Shown: in pieces, positions 6,938-16,945 of the stretch
Numbering within the stretch: the stretch's first letter is position 1
Layout: each line of letters opens with the position of its first letter
Translations under genes and position numbers: made by a program
The notes under the pieces: model-generated
What the model saw: the letters and a program-made list of their open reading frames with translations, nothing else
What the model was told of the DNA's origin: nothing
The model's database searches: none
Assembly (NCBI GenBank): GCA_004296785.1
Contig: SCVU01000130.1
Location: forward strand, 1 to 18,846
DNA from: Planctomycetota bacterium
GTDB lineage: Bacteria; Planctomycetota; UBA1135; GCA-002686595
Direction of reading: 5' to 3'
Length of the DNA: 18,846 nt

Positions 6938-7771
6938 ATGTCCCCCTCAGGCGCCGATGAACGCGAACCCCGCTCCGTGCCGCCGGGCGGCGCGGAAGGC
7001 GGGGCACCGCCGGATCCGATCGCGGCAGCAGCCGCGGCGGAGGCCTGCGCCGCGCGGGCCGACGACGAGCTCGACAAGGTGCTCGCGCACCGCGATACGC
7101 CGGTGCCGTCGCTCGACGAGCTGCGCGCCGCGCTGCAGTGGGCATTCGAGAAGGAGGAGGTCGAGCCGGCGCTGCTCGATCGCTTCGCCGAGCACGCGCG
7201 CTTCGTGCTGACCGGCAATCAAAGCATGAACCTGACGGCGATCGTCGCGCCGCGCGAAGTCGCCGCCAAGCACTACCTCGACTGCTGGCGCGCGACGCGC
7301 CTCTTGCCGCTGATGGGGCGCAAGCTGCTCGACCTCGGCACGGGCGCCGGTTTCCCGGGCATCCCGATCGCGCTCTCGGAACCGCACGCGAGCGTCACCT
7401 GCCTCGACTCGGCGCGCAAGCGCGCCGATTTCGTCGGCACGAGCATCGCCGCGCTCGGGCTGCGCAACGCGAACGCGGTGTGGGCGCGCGGCGAAGAGCA
7501 CCTCGCGCGCAACAAGTACGACCTCGTGTTCATCCGCGCGCTGTCCTCGGTGCGCGAGAACGTGCGGCTGCTGCGCAAGGTGCGCCACGCGCTGAAGGAC
7601 CTGCTGCTGTTCAAGGGGCCGTCGTGGTCGCGCGAGGTCCGCGCGGGCGAGCGCGAGGCCGAGCGCCTGGGCTTCAAGCTCGACACCGTGTGGGAGCACG
7701 AGCTCCCCGGCGAGATGGGACAGCGCGCGCTGCTCGTCTACCGCGCGCCCGGGGCGCAGGGAGAGCGCTGA
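6938..7771 (+). CDS. rsmG: 16S rRNA (guanine527-N7)-methyltransferase RsmG
   Basis: RsmG (GidB) uses S-adenosylmethionine to methylate N7 of G527 in 16S rRNA; loss of this activity gives low-level streptomycin resistance in several bacteria. The protein has 277 residues, longer than the usual 200-240, because of an Ala/Pro-rich N-terminal extension of about 55 residues. The family core then follows: NQSMNLTAIVAPREVAAKHYLDC (94-116, given in part: NLTAI, H112, D115), the SAM-binding loop LLDLGTGAGFPGIPIA (130-145), SARKRADF (158-165), DLVFIRAL (195-202) and LLLFKG (222-227). The ATG at 6938 is the first in frame. In-frame GTG codons at V48 and V56 are possible later starts that would remove the extension. 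It is not next to mnmG as in many bacteria; it follows tRNA-Trp instead and is followed by a 32-residue membrane peptide. Confidence 0.95.
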   Translation: MSPSGADEREPRSVPPGGAEGGAPPDPIAAAAAAEACAARADDELDKVLAHRDTPVPSLDELRAALQWAFEKEEVEPALLDRFAEHARFVLTGNQSMNLTAIVAPREVAAKHYLDCWRATRLLPLMGRKLLDLGTGAGFPGIPIALSEPHASVTCLDSARKRADFVGTSIAALGLRNANAVWARGEEHLARNKYDLVFIRALSSVRENVRLLRKVRHALKDLLLFKGPSWSREVRAGEREAERLGFKLDTVWEHELPGEMGQRALLVYRAPGAQGER

Positions 7772-7784
7772 CGCGCCCGCGGCG

Positions 7785-7883
7785 ATGTCCGTCACCTGGC
7801 TCGTCGTGATCGGGCTCGTCGTGCTGTTCGTGATCGTCGTGATCGTCGCGATCAAGGGCTACCCGAAGGACGGGTCGTTCTAG
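7785..7883 (+). CDS. 32-residue single-span membrane peptide, unknown function
   Basis: A small open reading frame 13 bases after the rsmG stop and on the same strand. It starts MSVTWLVVIGLVVLFVIVVI, giving one uninterrupted hydrophobic helix of about 20 residues (4-23), then a short polar tail KGYPKDGSF. All codons between the start and the TAG stop end in G or C, like the real genes here, which supports coding. The lysines after the helix suggest N-out/C-in topology under the positive-inside rule. There is no Shine-Dalgarno sequence, so translation may depend on rsmG. I do not recognise a family. A chance hydrophobic run from GTC/GTG/ATC-rich DNA is the main alternative. Confidence 0.55.
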   Translation: MSVTWLVVIGLVVLFVIVVIVAIKGYPKDGSF

Positions 7884-7910
7884 CGGACGGCGCGAGCCGG
7901 CCGCACGCCC

Positions 7911-10532
<2,622 letters not shown>

Positions 10533-10661
10533 GGCGGGGACGCGCGGGGGGAGAGAGCGCTGCTTCGTCGCTCGTCCAGCGGCGCGCTCGATCTTGAATC
10601 GCTTTCCGGATTGAGCGCTGGCCCCTTGGCTCGGCGCGCGGCGATCGTCAGGCTGCTCGGC

Positions 10662-13136
10662 GTGGCGCTGCCGACCGGGAAATCGATTCGCGCGTGGCTC
10701 GCGTTCGCGTGTGTGCTGCTGCTCGCGTCCGGATGCCGCTCGGCCGCCGTGCGCGCAGCGGCCGTGCCCGCGAGCGCGGAGGACGCGCTCGAGCGCGCGC
10801 TCGACCGCGCGTTCCTCGTGCAGGCGGGCGCGCAGGCCGACGGCCCCGAGATCGCCGCGCTGCTCGCCGAGGTCGAGGGCGCGGCCCCCGATTGGTGGGC
10901 GCTCGCGCGCGCGCGGCAGGACGAGCAGCGCCGCGCCGCGGGCGCGCTGACCGCGTATGCGCACGCGCTCGCCGCGTGGTCGGCACGGCCCGACGACGCG
11001 CGCGCCGCCTACCTGTGCGCGCGCATCGAGGGCGCGGGCGGCCGCGCGCTGTTCGAACACGCGGCGGAGCTCGACGCGGCCAGCTTCTGGCCGTGGCACG
11101 GGCTCGCGCAGCTCGCGCTCGGGCGCGGCGCGCGGGCCGAGGCGCAGCGCCTCGAGCGGCGGGCGCTGGCGCGCGCGCGCTGCGACTACGAGCGCCTGCT
11201 CGCGTACGACACGCTGGCGCGCGCGCTCGATCCACAGCGGCACGATCGCGACGCGCGCGACCTGTTCGAGGAAGTCGCGCAGGAGCTCGGCGATGCGCTG
11301 CCGGCGCAGCGCGCGCGCGGCGAGATGCTGCGCGCGCGCACGCAGTTGCAGGCGACGGATCCGGGCGCGCGCGACCTCGCGTGGCGTGACGCGCGCGACC
11401 TGCTGCTCGGCGAGCGCCTGTCGGCGCGCGACCAGGCCGAGCTGTTCGGCGCAGCCGCGCAGTCGGCCGTCGGCGACGCCGAGCGCGTCAACCAACTGCG
11501 CGCGATCCACGCGCGCTGGCCGGCGACGCTGCGTCGCGCGGTCGAGGTCCAACCGGATGCGCGCGGGGAAGCCACTCCGCTCGAGCACCGCCGCGCGAGC
11601 TTCGCCCGCGGCAGCCCGGTCGCGCCGCTGGCTGCGTACCTCGACGCGCTGCCCGCGCGCGTGCGCGCGACCTGCCTCGACGGCGCGGCGGCGTTGGATG
11701 CCGCGCGCCGCTACGAGGCGAGCCGCACCTCAGCTGCGGGCGGCACCGCAGCTGCGAGTGGCGATGCAGCCACAGGAGGCGATGCTGCGCGCGCGCTGTC
11801 GCAGTCGCTGCTGCGCCTGGGTTGGCACGCGGAAGCGCTCGCGTTCGCGCAGTCGCTCGCGCCGTCGCAGCCGTTGCTCGCCGCCGCGCTCGAGCTGCGC
11901 GCGCGCTCGGCGCTCGCGCTCGAGAGCGACGTCGTCACCGCGTACTCGGTGCTCGATCCAGGGCCGGCGAGCGAGGCCGCGGGGCCGCGCGGTCCGGAGG
12001 TCTCGATCGCGCGCGTGCTGCGGCTCGTCGACGGCGCGGCGCGCGCGTGGTGGCCGGGCCTCGACCAGGAGCGCGCGGTCCCCGACGTCCTCGGTTCGCC
12101 GCGCCGCGGCTTCGGCGCGCTCGGCGAGCTCGTGCACCCGGGGCCGTGGTACGACGCCGGCGACGAGCGCGCGGGGCGCGGCAGCGCGGGGACCGCGGTC
12201 GATGGTCTCGCGCGCCTCGCGGCGAGCGTCGGTCGCTTCGCGTTGCTCGGGCGCATGCTCGTGGTCGGCACCGACGGCTGTTGGATGGCGCGCGTCGGAG
12301 CGCAGCGCGAGCGCGGCGAGCAGTTCGGCACGCGCTGGTCGGGGACGACGGTGTTCTGCGACGGCGCCGCGTTCGGCATCCGCCCGGCGCGCACGGGCGC
12401 AGAGATCGCGGGGCTCGCGGTGCACGAGGGCTACTGGGTCGATCTCGGCGCGCTGCGCGACTGGGCGCTGCGCATCGATCGCGAGATCGAGCGCGCGCGC
12501 GCGCAGAGCGGCCGCGCGCTCGTGCTGCCGCCGCGCGGCGCGCACCGCGAATCGCGCCGCGCACTCGGCTCGAAGTCGGGCGCGGGCACGCGCGCGGATC
12601 CGGGTGCGGTGCGAGCGCCGTGGCTCGGCGAGTCGCGCCGCGTGCGCGCGGCGTGGGCGGCGGACCAGCAGCGCGCGGCCTCGCAGACGAGCACGCTCGA
12701 GCACTTGCTCGAGGCGGTGTCGCGCCACGAGGAGGCGCACTTGTGCGATCGCGCGCGGCTGTGGCCGCCGTGGCGCCAGCCCCGCCGTGCGCTCGAGTTC
12801 CTCGTCGCCGCGGGCTTCACGCCGGGCGGCGTGCAGCGACAGCTCGAGCTGCGCGCGGAGCTCTCGGCGCTGTGCATCGTCGACGATCCGCGCTTCGTGC
12901 TGGCGTCGCTGCTCGAACTCGCCGAGCAGGGCGACGACGGTCGCACTGCGCACGCGCACGCCTACGACGAGCTCGCGCGCGCGCTCGTGGCCGAGCTCGA
13001 GAGCGCGCTCGCGCGTCCGGACGGTCGACCGGCCGCGGTGGATCCCGCGCTCGAGCCGCAGTGGCAATTGCACCGGCTCGCGCCCGAGGAGCTGCGCGCG
13101 CTCGCGCTTTCGCTCGCGCGGCGCAACGGCCTGTGA
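10662..13136 (+). CDS. large Ala-rich lipoprotein with HExxH (HEEAH) motif, putative metallopeptidase
   Basis: An 824-residue protein that I cannot place in a named family. With the GTG at 10662 the N-terminus is ALPTGKSIRAW, a hydrophobic core and LLLASGC, a lipobox with the lipidated cysteine at residue 25, so it is probably anchored to a membrane on the outside of the cytoplasm. Residues about 40-340 are Ala/Arg-rich and helical, resembling degenerate tetratricopeptide-like repeats. A repetitive linker follows at 357-374. The C-terminal half looks globular, with GRMLVVGTDGCWMARVG and HEGYWVDLGALRDWA (588-602). HEEAHLCD follows (689-696), matching the zinc-metallopeptidase HExxH pattern, with E729 or E733 in LELRAELSAL as candidate third ligands. 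In-frame TTG codons at 10611 and 10626 are other possible starts. It is divergent from the histidine kinase. The coding and lipoprotein calls are solid; peptidase activity is inference from the motif. Confidence 0.82.
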   Translation: MALPTGKSIRAWLAFACVLLLASGCRSAAVRAAAVPASAEDALERALDRAFLVQAGAQADGPEIAALLAEVEGAAPDWWALARARQDEQRRAAGALTAYAHALAAWSARPDDARAAYLCARIEGAGGRALFEHAAELDAASFWPWHGLAQLALGRGARAEAQRLERRALARARCDYERLLAYDTLARALDPQRHDRDARDLFEEVAQELGDALPAQRARGEMLRARTQLQATDPGARDLAWRDARDLLLGERLSARDQAELFGAAAQSAVGDAERVNQLRAIHARWPATLRRAVEVQPDARGEATPLEHRRASFARGSPVAPLAAYLDALPARVRATCLDGAAALDAARRYEASRTSAAGGTAAASGDAATGGDAARALSQSLLRLGWHAEALAFAQSLAPSQPLLAAALELRARSALALESDVVTAYSVLDPGPASEAAGPRGPEVSIARVLRLVDGAARAWWPGLDQERAVPDVLGSPRRGFGALGELVHPGPWYDAGDERAGRGSAGTAVDGLARLAASVGRFALLGRMLVVGTDGCWMARVGAQRERGEQFGTRWSGTTVFCDGAAFGIRPARTGAEIAGLAVHEGYWVDLGALRDWALRIDREIERARAQSGRALVLPPRGAHRESRRALGSKSGAGTRADPGAVRAPWLGESRRVRAAWAADQQRAASQTSTLEHLLEAVSRHEEAHLCDRARLWPPWRQPRRALEFLVAAGFTPGGVQRQLELRAELSALCIVDDPRFVLASLLELAEQGDDGRTAHAHAYDELARALVAELESALARPDGRPAAVDPALEPQWQLHRLAPEELRALALSLARRNGL
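11730..11783 (+). repeat. three 18-bp tandem repeats inside the lipoprotein gene
   Basis: Three degenerate 18-bp units encode SAAGGT, AAASGD and AATGGD (residues 357-374). The codons include TCA, GCA, GCT, AGT, ACA and GGA, rare in this window where nearly all codons end in G or C. The unit length is a multiple of three, so copy-number change would keep the frame. It probably forms a flexible linker between the helical N-terminal part and the globular C-terminal part. Confidence 0.7.
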
Positions 13137-13186
13137 GCGTCCGCGCGCCCGGGGCCGGAAAGCAACGCCGCGGCTAGGAAATCGAA

Positions 13187-13215
13187 TTGCGCGTCGCGGC
13201 GGGGCGGGGTAGAAC
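13187..13215 (+). promoter_or_regulatory. possible promoter of the IPT/collagen gene pair
   Basis: TTGCGC (13187-13192), a 17-bp spacer and TAGAAC (13210-13215), in the 91-bp gap after the HEEAH lipoprotein. Expected transcript start is about 13222, a few bases before the ATG at 13228. Both boxes match the consensus only partly (three and four of six bases). Confidence 0.35.
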
Positions 13216-13227
13216 GAGACCAGGGGC

Positions 13228-14166
13228 ATGGCGCGCGCGGCAGCTGGCGCACGGCTCCGGTTTCGTCCGATGTACGCCCGCAGTCCGCTCCCCCCGCTCC
13301 GCGCCCCGGCCGTCGCGGCGTGCGCGCTGCTCGTGTGCGCGCCGCTCGCGCGCGCGCAGCAGCCGATCGCGGGCTCGCAGTCGCACGTGCTGTTCGCCGC
13401 AAGCGTCGGCGGCGGCGCTGCGGCGAGCTCGAGCGCGAGCTACGCGCTCGACGGGAGCTTGCTCGCGGCGGCTGAGCTCGCGAGCGGAGCGCAATGGAGT
13501 TTCCGCCCGGCCACCGTGTGGTCGGGAACTTCGTTCCAGCCGGCGGGCCCGCTCGTGTTCAGCGCATTCCCGCCCGAGGCGGACCGCGTCGGCGGCGCGA
13601 GTGCGAGCGTGATCGGCTACGGCTTCGCCGCACCCGGCGCGGGACCGCTCGACGTCGCGCTCGCAGGAGTGCCCGTGACCGCGCCGTTCATCGCGTCGAA
13701 CTCCGTCGCGCTGGTCACCGTTGCGCCCGGCGTGAACGCGTTCGGCAACCCGCTCGGCCGCGGCGACGTGGTGGTGCAGAACGCGCACGGCGGGGCGAGC
13801 GCCGTCGGTGGATTCGTGTACACGCCCGCGGTCGTGCTGGACGGCCCGGTGCGCATCGGACAGGCGGCGCCGCTGCGCCTCGCGCTCCCGCCAGCGAGCT
13901 TCTACGCGCTCGCGGTCGGCGGCAGCATCCCGGGCTTCACCGTGCCGGTCCCGCCGCTGCAGGGCGCGCTCGAGCTGATCAACCCCGTGATCCTGGTGAC
14001 CGGGGTCAAGTTCAGCATTACCGGTCAGGCTGCATTCCAGCCCCCCGTCGCTGCCGATCTCGGACTCGTCGGAGTGCAGCTCGAGATCCAGGCCATTTCG
14101 CTGACCGGCCTCGATCCCCTGGTCGGCACGTTCACCAATCGCCTCGTCGTCACGATCCAGCCCTGA
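13228..14166 (+). CDS. secreted IPT/TIG-like beta-sandwich protein
   Basis: A 312-residue exported protein. The N-terminus has Arg-rich residues, then AVAACALLVCAPLARA-QQP, a Sec signal peptide cleaved near residue 43. The second ATG at 13270 would give a more usual 29-residue signal peptide. The first ATG is kept because a candidate promoter and an AGGGG lie just before it. After the signal, a Ser/Ala-rich segment (SHVLFAASVGGGAAASSSASYALDGS) leads to an immunoglobulin-like IPT/TIG module at about 110-205: FSAFPPEADRVGG..., VIGYGF, VTVAPGVNAFG and GDVVVQNAHGGAS. The C-terminal part (GLVGVQLEIQAISL ... FTNRLVVTIQP) is a beta-rich region. It probably binds surfaces or other proteins outside the cell; no catalytic motif is visible. 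It lies 23 bp before the collagen-like gene, most likely in the same transcript. Confidence 0.8.
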   Translation: MARAAAGARLRFRPMYARSPLPPLRAPAVAACALLVCAPLARAQQPIAGSQSHVLFAASVGGGAAASSSASYALDGSLLAAAELASGAQWSFRPATVWSGTSFQPAGPLVFSAFPPEADRVGGASASVIGYGFAAPGAGPLDVALAGVPVTAPFIASNSVALVTVAPGVNAFGNPLGRGDVVVQNAHGGASAVGGFVYTPAVVLDGPVRIGQAAPLRLALPPASFYALAVGGSIPGFTVPVPPLQGALELINPVILVTGVKFSITGQAAFQPPVAADLGLVGVQLEIQAISLTGLDPLVGTFTNRLVVTIQP

Positions 14167-14189
14167 CGCGCTCCCCCGCGCCATCGCCC

Positions 14190-16259
14190 ATGCGCTTCTC
14201 GTCGATCCTCGTGTTCCTCACCGCCGGCGCGCTCGCGCTGCCGACGCGCGCGGGCGGCAATCCGCCGCCGGCGCTCGTGCAATACCAGGGGCGCGTCGCG
14301 TCGAACGTCGGCGCGCCGCTGACGCAGGCCGGGCTGCCGGTGATCTTCCGCGTGTACACGCAGGCGAGCGGCGGCACGCCGCTGTACATCGAAGTGCAGA
14401 GCGTCAACGTCGTCGACGGCTTGTTCAGCGCGATGATCGGGCAGGTCACGCCGCTGCCGCAGACGCTGTTCGACCAGAACGAAGCGCTGTACCTCGGCGT
14501 CACGCTGGGCAGCGATCAGGAAGCCGCGCCGCGTACACGGCTCGTCAGCGTTCCGTTCGCGCTGCGCGCGCGCAGCGCGGTGCAAGCCGATGACGTGCCG
14601 AACAAGGACATCACGCCGCGGTCGATCACGGTCAACGGCCAGCTCGTGATCGACACGAGCGGGCAGTGGGTCGGACCGAGCAGCGGTCTCGTCGGTCCCG
14701 CGGGGCCGACGGGGCCCACCGGTCCCGCGGGGGAGGCGGGCGCGCAAGGTCCGGCGGGTGCCGACGGCGCCGCCGGTCCAACCGGCCCGGAGGGCCCGAT
14801 CGGCCCGATCGGCCCGACGGGCCCAGAAGGCGCAGTTGGTCCAGCGGGCCCGACCGGCCCCGAAGGTCCGATCGGCCCGACCGGCGCGGAGGGTTCGATC
14901 GGCCCAGCCGGCCCGACCGGCCCTGAAGGCGCGGTCGGTCCAGCAGGCCCCACTGGTGCGGCGGGAGCCCAGGGCCCCGCCGGCGATCCGGGCCCCGCGG
15001 GTCCGGCAGGTCCCGCGGGCGCGGATGGCGCGCCGGGTCCGTCCGGTCCAGTCGGCCCGACCGGTCCGCAGGGACTCCCCGGCGATCCGGGTGGTCCGCC
15101 GGGCCCGACCGGCCCGACGGGTCCGGCCGGTCCCGACGGCGCGCCCGGTCCGCAAGGCCCCGAGGGCCCGATGGGGGCGCCGGGCGTCGCGGGCGCCGAT
15201 GGCGCGCCCGGTCCGACTGGACCGACTGGCGCGACCGGGCCTGCCGGCACTGACGGCGCGATCGGCCCCGCCGGTCCCGCGGGGCCGATCGGGCCCATCG
15301 GCCCGGGCGCCGCGCGCTTCGCCGACGACGGCGCGAGCGGTTGGGGCGTCGACGTCAGCGCGCCGGAGCAACAGCTCGTGGCCGCACTGCAGATCCCGGT
15401 CGGCGCGATCGTCGGCGCGGTCACCGTGTACGGCGAGGACAACGCGATTCCCGTCGAGGTCTACCGCGTCGCGCTCGCGAGCGGCGCGCGCACGCTGCTC
15501 GGCAGCGGCACGGTCGGCTTCGCCGTCGACACGACCGACTACACAGGCTCGCTCGACGACTACCTGCTCGTGCGCGTCGATGCATCGACGAGTGCGCACA
15601 CGGTGTTCGGCGCGCAGCTGCACGGAGCCGACGTGCACGCGCCGCTCTTCGCGAGCGGCTTCGCGAACGCGGCGGGTTGGTCGTTCAGCGCCTCGAACCC
15701 GAACGGCGTCGCGTGGAACGCCGACGCGACTCCGGGCTCGCTCCTCGGCGCCGCCGCGTTCCGCTCCGCGCCGGCGAGCCTCAACTTCAACAACGGCACC
15801 GACTACAGCGGCGGTGCCGGCGTGATCGTCACCGGCAGCGCGACCTGCGACGCGGGCCTGATCGACCTCAGCGGCACGACGAGCCCGGTGCTGCGGTTCT
15901 GGTGCAACTACCAGACGGAGTCGACCGGCACCGGCTTCGACAAGCGCTACGTCGAGTTCTCCAACAACGACTTCGGCGGGCCGAACCTGCTGAGTGCGCA
16001 GCTCGCGAGCACGACGCCGACCGGTGGCATCGACGCGTGTGCGCCGATGGGCGTGTGGCACGAGCACACGCTCGCGCTCAACCCGATCTGGGGCGCCGTG
16101 CGGATGCGCGTGCGCTTCGACTCCGGCGACGGCAGCGTGAACAACCTCGCGGGCTGGTTCGTCGACGACTTCGCGATCAGCGCGGCGAACTTACCGCTCG
16201 TGCCGGGCGTCGTGACCGGGCGCGTGACGCCGGATCAGTTCCAGGTCAACGACGATTGA
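14190..16259 (+). CDS. secreted collagen-like repeat protein, adhesin-like
   Basis: A 689-residue exported protein with four parts. Residues 1-21 are a signal peptide (MRFSSILVFLTAGALALPTRA). Residues about 25-135 form a domain often found ahead of collagen repeats in bacterial surface or tail-fibre-like proteins: PPALVQYQGRVAS, FRVYTQASGG, VVDGLFSAMIG and RLVSVPFALRARSA. Residues 166-370 are 68 Gly-X-Y triplets with one extra glycine. Residues 373-689 are beta-rich and end in a jelly-roll, MAM-like region (about 487-665) with SPVLRFWCNYQTES, HEHTLALNP and LAGWFVDDFAIS. Collagen repeats in bacteria can form trimeric stalks, so a stalk carrying a C-terminal binding head is the likely design. 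X and Y are often Pro, Ala, Thr, Ile or Glu; bacteria lack the hydroxyproline of animal collagen. No LPXTG or other anchor is seen. The last 14 bases overlap the convergent lipoprotein gene. Confidence 0.9.
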   Translation: MRFSSILVFLTAGALALPTRAGGNPPPALVQYQGRVASNVGAPLTQAGLPVIFRVYTQASGGTPLYIEVQSVNVVDGLFSAMIGQVTPLPQTLFDQNEALYLGVTLGSDQEAAPRTRLVSVPFALRARSAVQADDVPNKDITPRSITVNGQLVIDTSGQWVGPSSGLVGPAGPTGPTGPAGEAGAQGPAGADGAAGPTGPEGPIGPIGPTGPEGAVGPAGPTGPEGPIGPTGAEGSIGPAGPTGPEGAVGPAGPTGAAGAQGPAGDPGPAGPAGPAGADGAPGPSGPVGPTGPQGLPGDPGGPPGPTGPTGPAGPDGAPGPQGPEGPMGAPGVAGADGAPGPTGPTGATGPAGTDGAIGPAGPAGPIGPIGPGAARFADDGASGWGVDVSAPEQQLVAALQIPVGAIVGAVTVYGEDNAIPVEVYRVALASGARTLLGSGTVGFAVDTTDYTGSLDDYLLVRVDASTSAHTVFGAQLHGADVHAPLFASGFANAAGWSFSASNPNGVAWNADATPGSLLGAAAFRSAPASLNFNNGTDYSGGAGVIVTGSATCDAGLIDLSGTTSPVLRFWCNYQTESTGTGFDKRYVEFSNNDFGGPNLLSAQLASTTPTGGIDACAPMGVWHEHTLALNPIWGAVRMRVRFDSGDGSVNNLAGWFVDDFAISAANLPLVPGVVTGRVTPDQFQVNDD
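14685..15299 (+). repeat. collagen-like Gly-X-Y coding repeat, 68 triplets
   Basis: Sixty-eight 9-bp units of form GGN-NNN-NNN, interrupted once by a single extra glycine codon in GDP-G-GPP (after triplet 45). GPT, GPA, GPE and GPI are the commonest triplets. A higher-order block, GPT GPE GAV GPA GPT, occurs twice 11 triplets (99 bp) apart, at triplets 15-19 and 26-30, suggesting growth by block duplication. The tract stays open in several frames on both strands. Confidence 0.95.
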
Positions 16260-16938
16260 GTTCGAGCGCGCGCTGCGCGATCGGCTGACCGTCGGCGAGC
16301 TGCACCTCGAGCGCGGCGATCGGCGCGCCGTGCGCGTCGAGCTCGACTTGGTAGAAGCGCACGAGCGCCGGCTCGGGTTCGATGTGCGGCGCGTAGTCCG
16401 CGGCGCCCTGGTTGCGCGGCGCGAGGATCTGCGGCTCGCTCGTCGCGAGCGCGGCGTCGAGCGGCACGACGTCGACCCACAGCGTGTACGCGCCGCCGCC
16501 GCTGAACGCGCTGACGACGAGGTGCAGTTCCGCGGCCGCGCCGCCGAGCAGGATCGTCCCGGTCTCCATCGATCCGCCGTTCTCGTAGCAGAGGAAGTAG
16601 CCGGCGATCGACGGATCGAACGCGCACAGGTCGAGGTCCGAGACGCCGTCGGCGCTCGACAACACGAACTGCAGCGCGACCGGGCCGCTCGTCGAGAACT
16701 TGAAGCCGTCGGCCGGGTCGCACGCGTAGCAGTCGATCGAGCCGTGGATCGCGAGCTCGTCGCCGATCTGCAGCAGGCCGAGCGCGTTCGCATAACCCGC
16801 GGTGTCGTTCGGCTCGTACTCGAAGTAGTCGACCTCGCCCGGCAGCACGATCACCGTGTCGCTCGATCCCGAGCAGGCGGCGCAGGCGATCAGGGAAGCG
16901 GGGAAAACGATTCGGGCCAGGGCAACGAACGAGCGCAT
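16246..16938 (-). CDS. lipoprotein with PPC-like (pre-peptidase C-terminal) domain
   Basis: A 230-residue exported protein. The N-terminus MRSFVALARIVFPASLIAC is a lipoprotein signal with lipobox LIAC (Cys19), although Cys22 in CAAC is also possible. Residues about 35-155 resemble the bacterial pre-peptidase C-terminal beta-sandwich: YFEYEPNDTAGYANALGL, IGDELAIHGSID, DPADGFKFSTSGPVALQFVL, DLDLCAFDPSIAGYFLCYENGG and YTLWVDVVPLD. Such domains are common on secreted enzymes and surface proteins, but here it stands without a catalytic domain. Several cysteines (IDCYACDP, LDLCAFD, FLCYEN) could form disulfides. The remaining 70 residues are unassigned. The start is the ATG at 16938, preceded at 8 nt by GGAG; an ATG six bases upstream is too close to that site. 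It lies 59 bp after the transporter gene on the same strand and overlaps the collagen-like gene at the 3' end. Confidence 0.82.
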   Translation of the reverse strand: MRSFVALARIVFPASLIACAACSGSSDTVIVLPGEVDYFEYEPNDTAGYANALGLLQIGDELAIHGSIDCYACDPADGFKFSTSGPVALQFVLSSADGVSDLDLCAFDPSIAGYFLCYENGGSMETGTILLGGAAAELHLVVSAFSGGGAYTLWVDVVPLDAALATSEPQILAPRNQGAADYAPHIEPEPALVRFYQVELDAHGAPIAALEVQLADGQPIAQRALELNRR

Positions 16939-16945
16939 GGACATG

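Noticed and set aside
5269..6960. 563-codon plus-strand frame opposite pcnB
   Set aside because: Arg/Ala-rich composition with no domain; it is the shadow of pcnB, which has clear family motifs on the other strand, and it runs through the tRNA gene.
7884..7910. GC-rich inverted-repeat-like bases between the small peptide and the kinase as a terminator
   Set aside because: Only very short stems can be formed and there is no T-run, so it cannot be told from background GC-rich DNA.
13494..14189. N-terminal extension of the collagen-like protein frame into the IPT-like gene
   Set aside because: The extension is an out-of-frame Arg-rich reading of the IPT-like gene; the signal peptide begins at 14190.
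14685..15299. Regular repeats as a CRISPR array
   Set aside because: The period is 9 bp with no spacers and the tract lies in frame inside a gene; it encodes Gly-X-Y triplets.
14516..15442. A 308-codon minus-strand frame that also reads as collagen-like Gly-Pro-rich protein
   Set aside because: GGN and CCN codons are near reverse complements, so a Gly-Pro repeat gives a Gly-Pro-like shadow on the other strand. It has no signal peptide or sensible flanking domains, and the plus-strand gene is complete.
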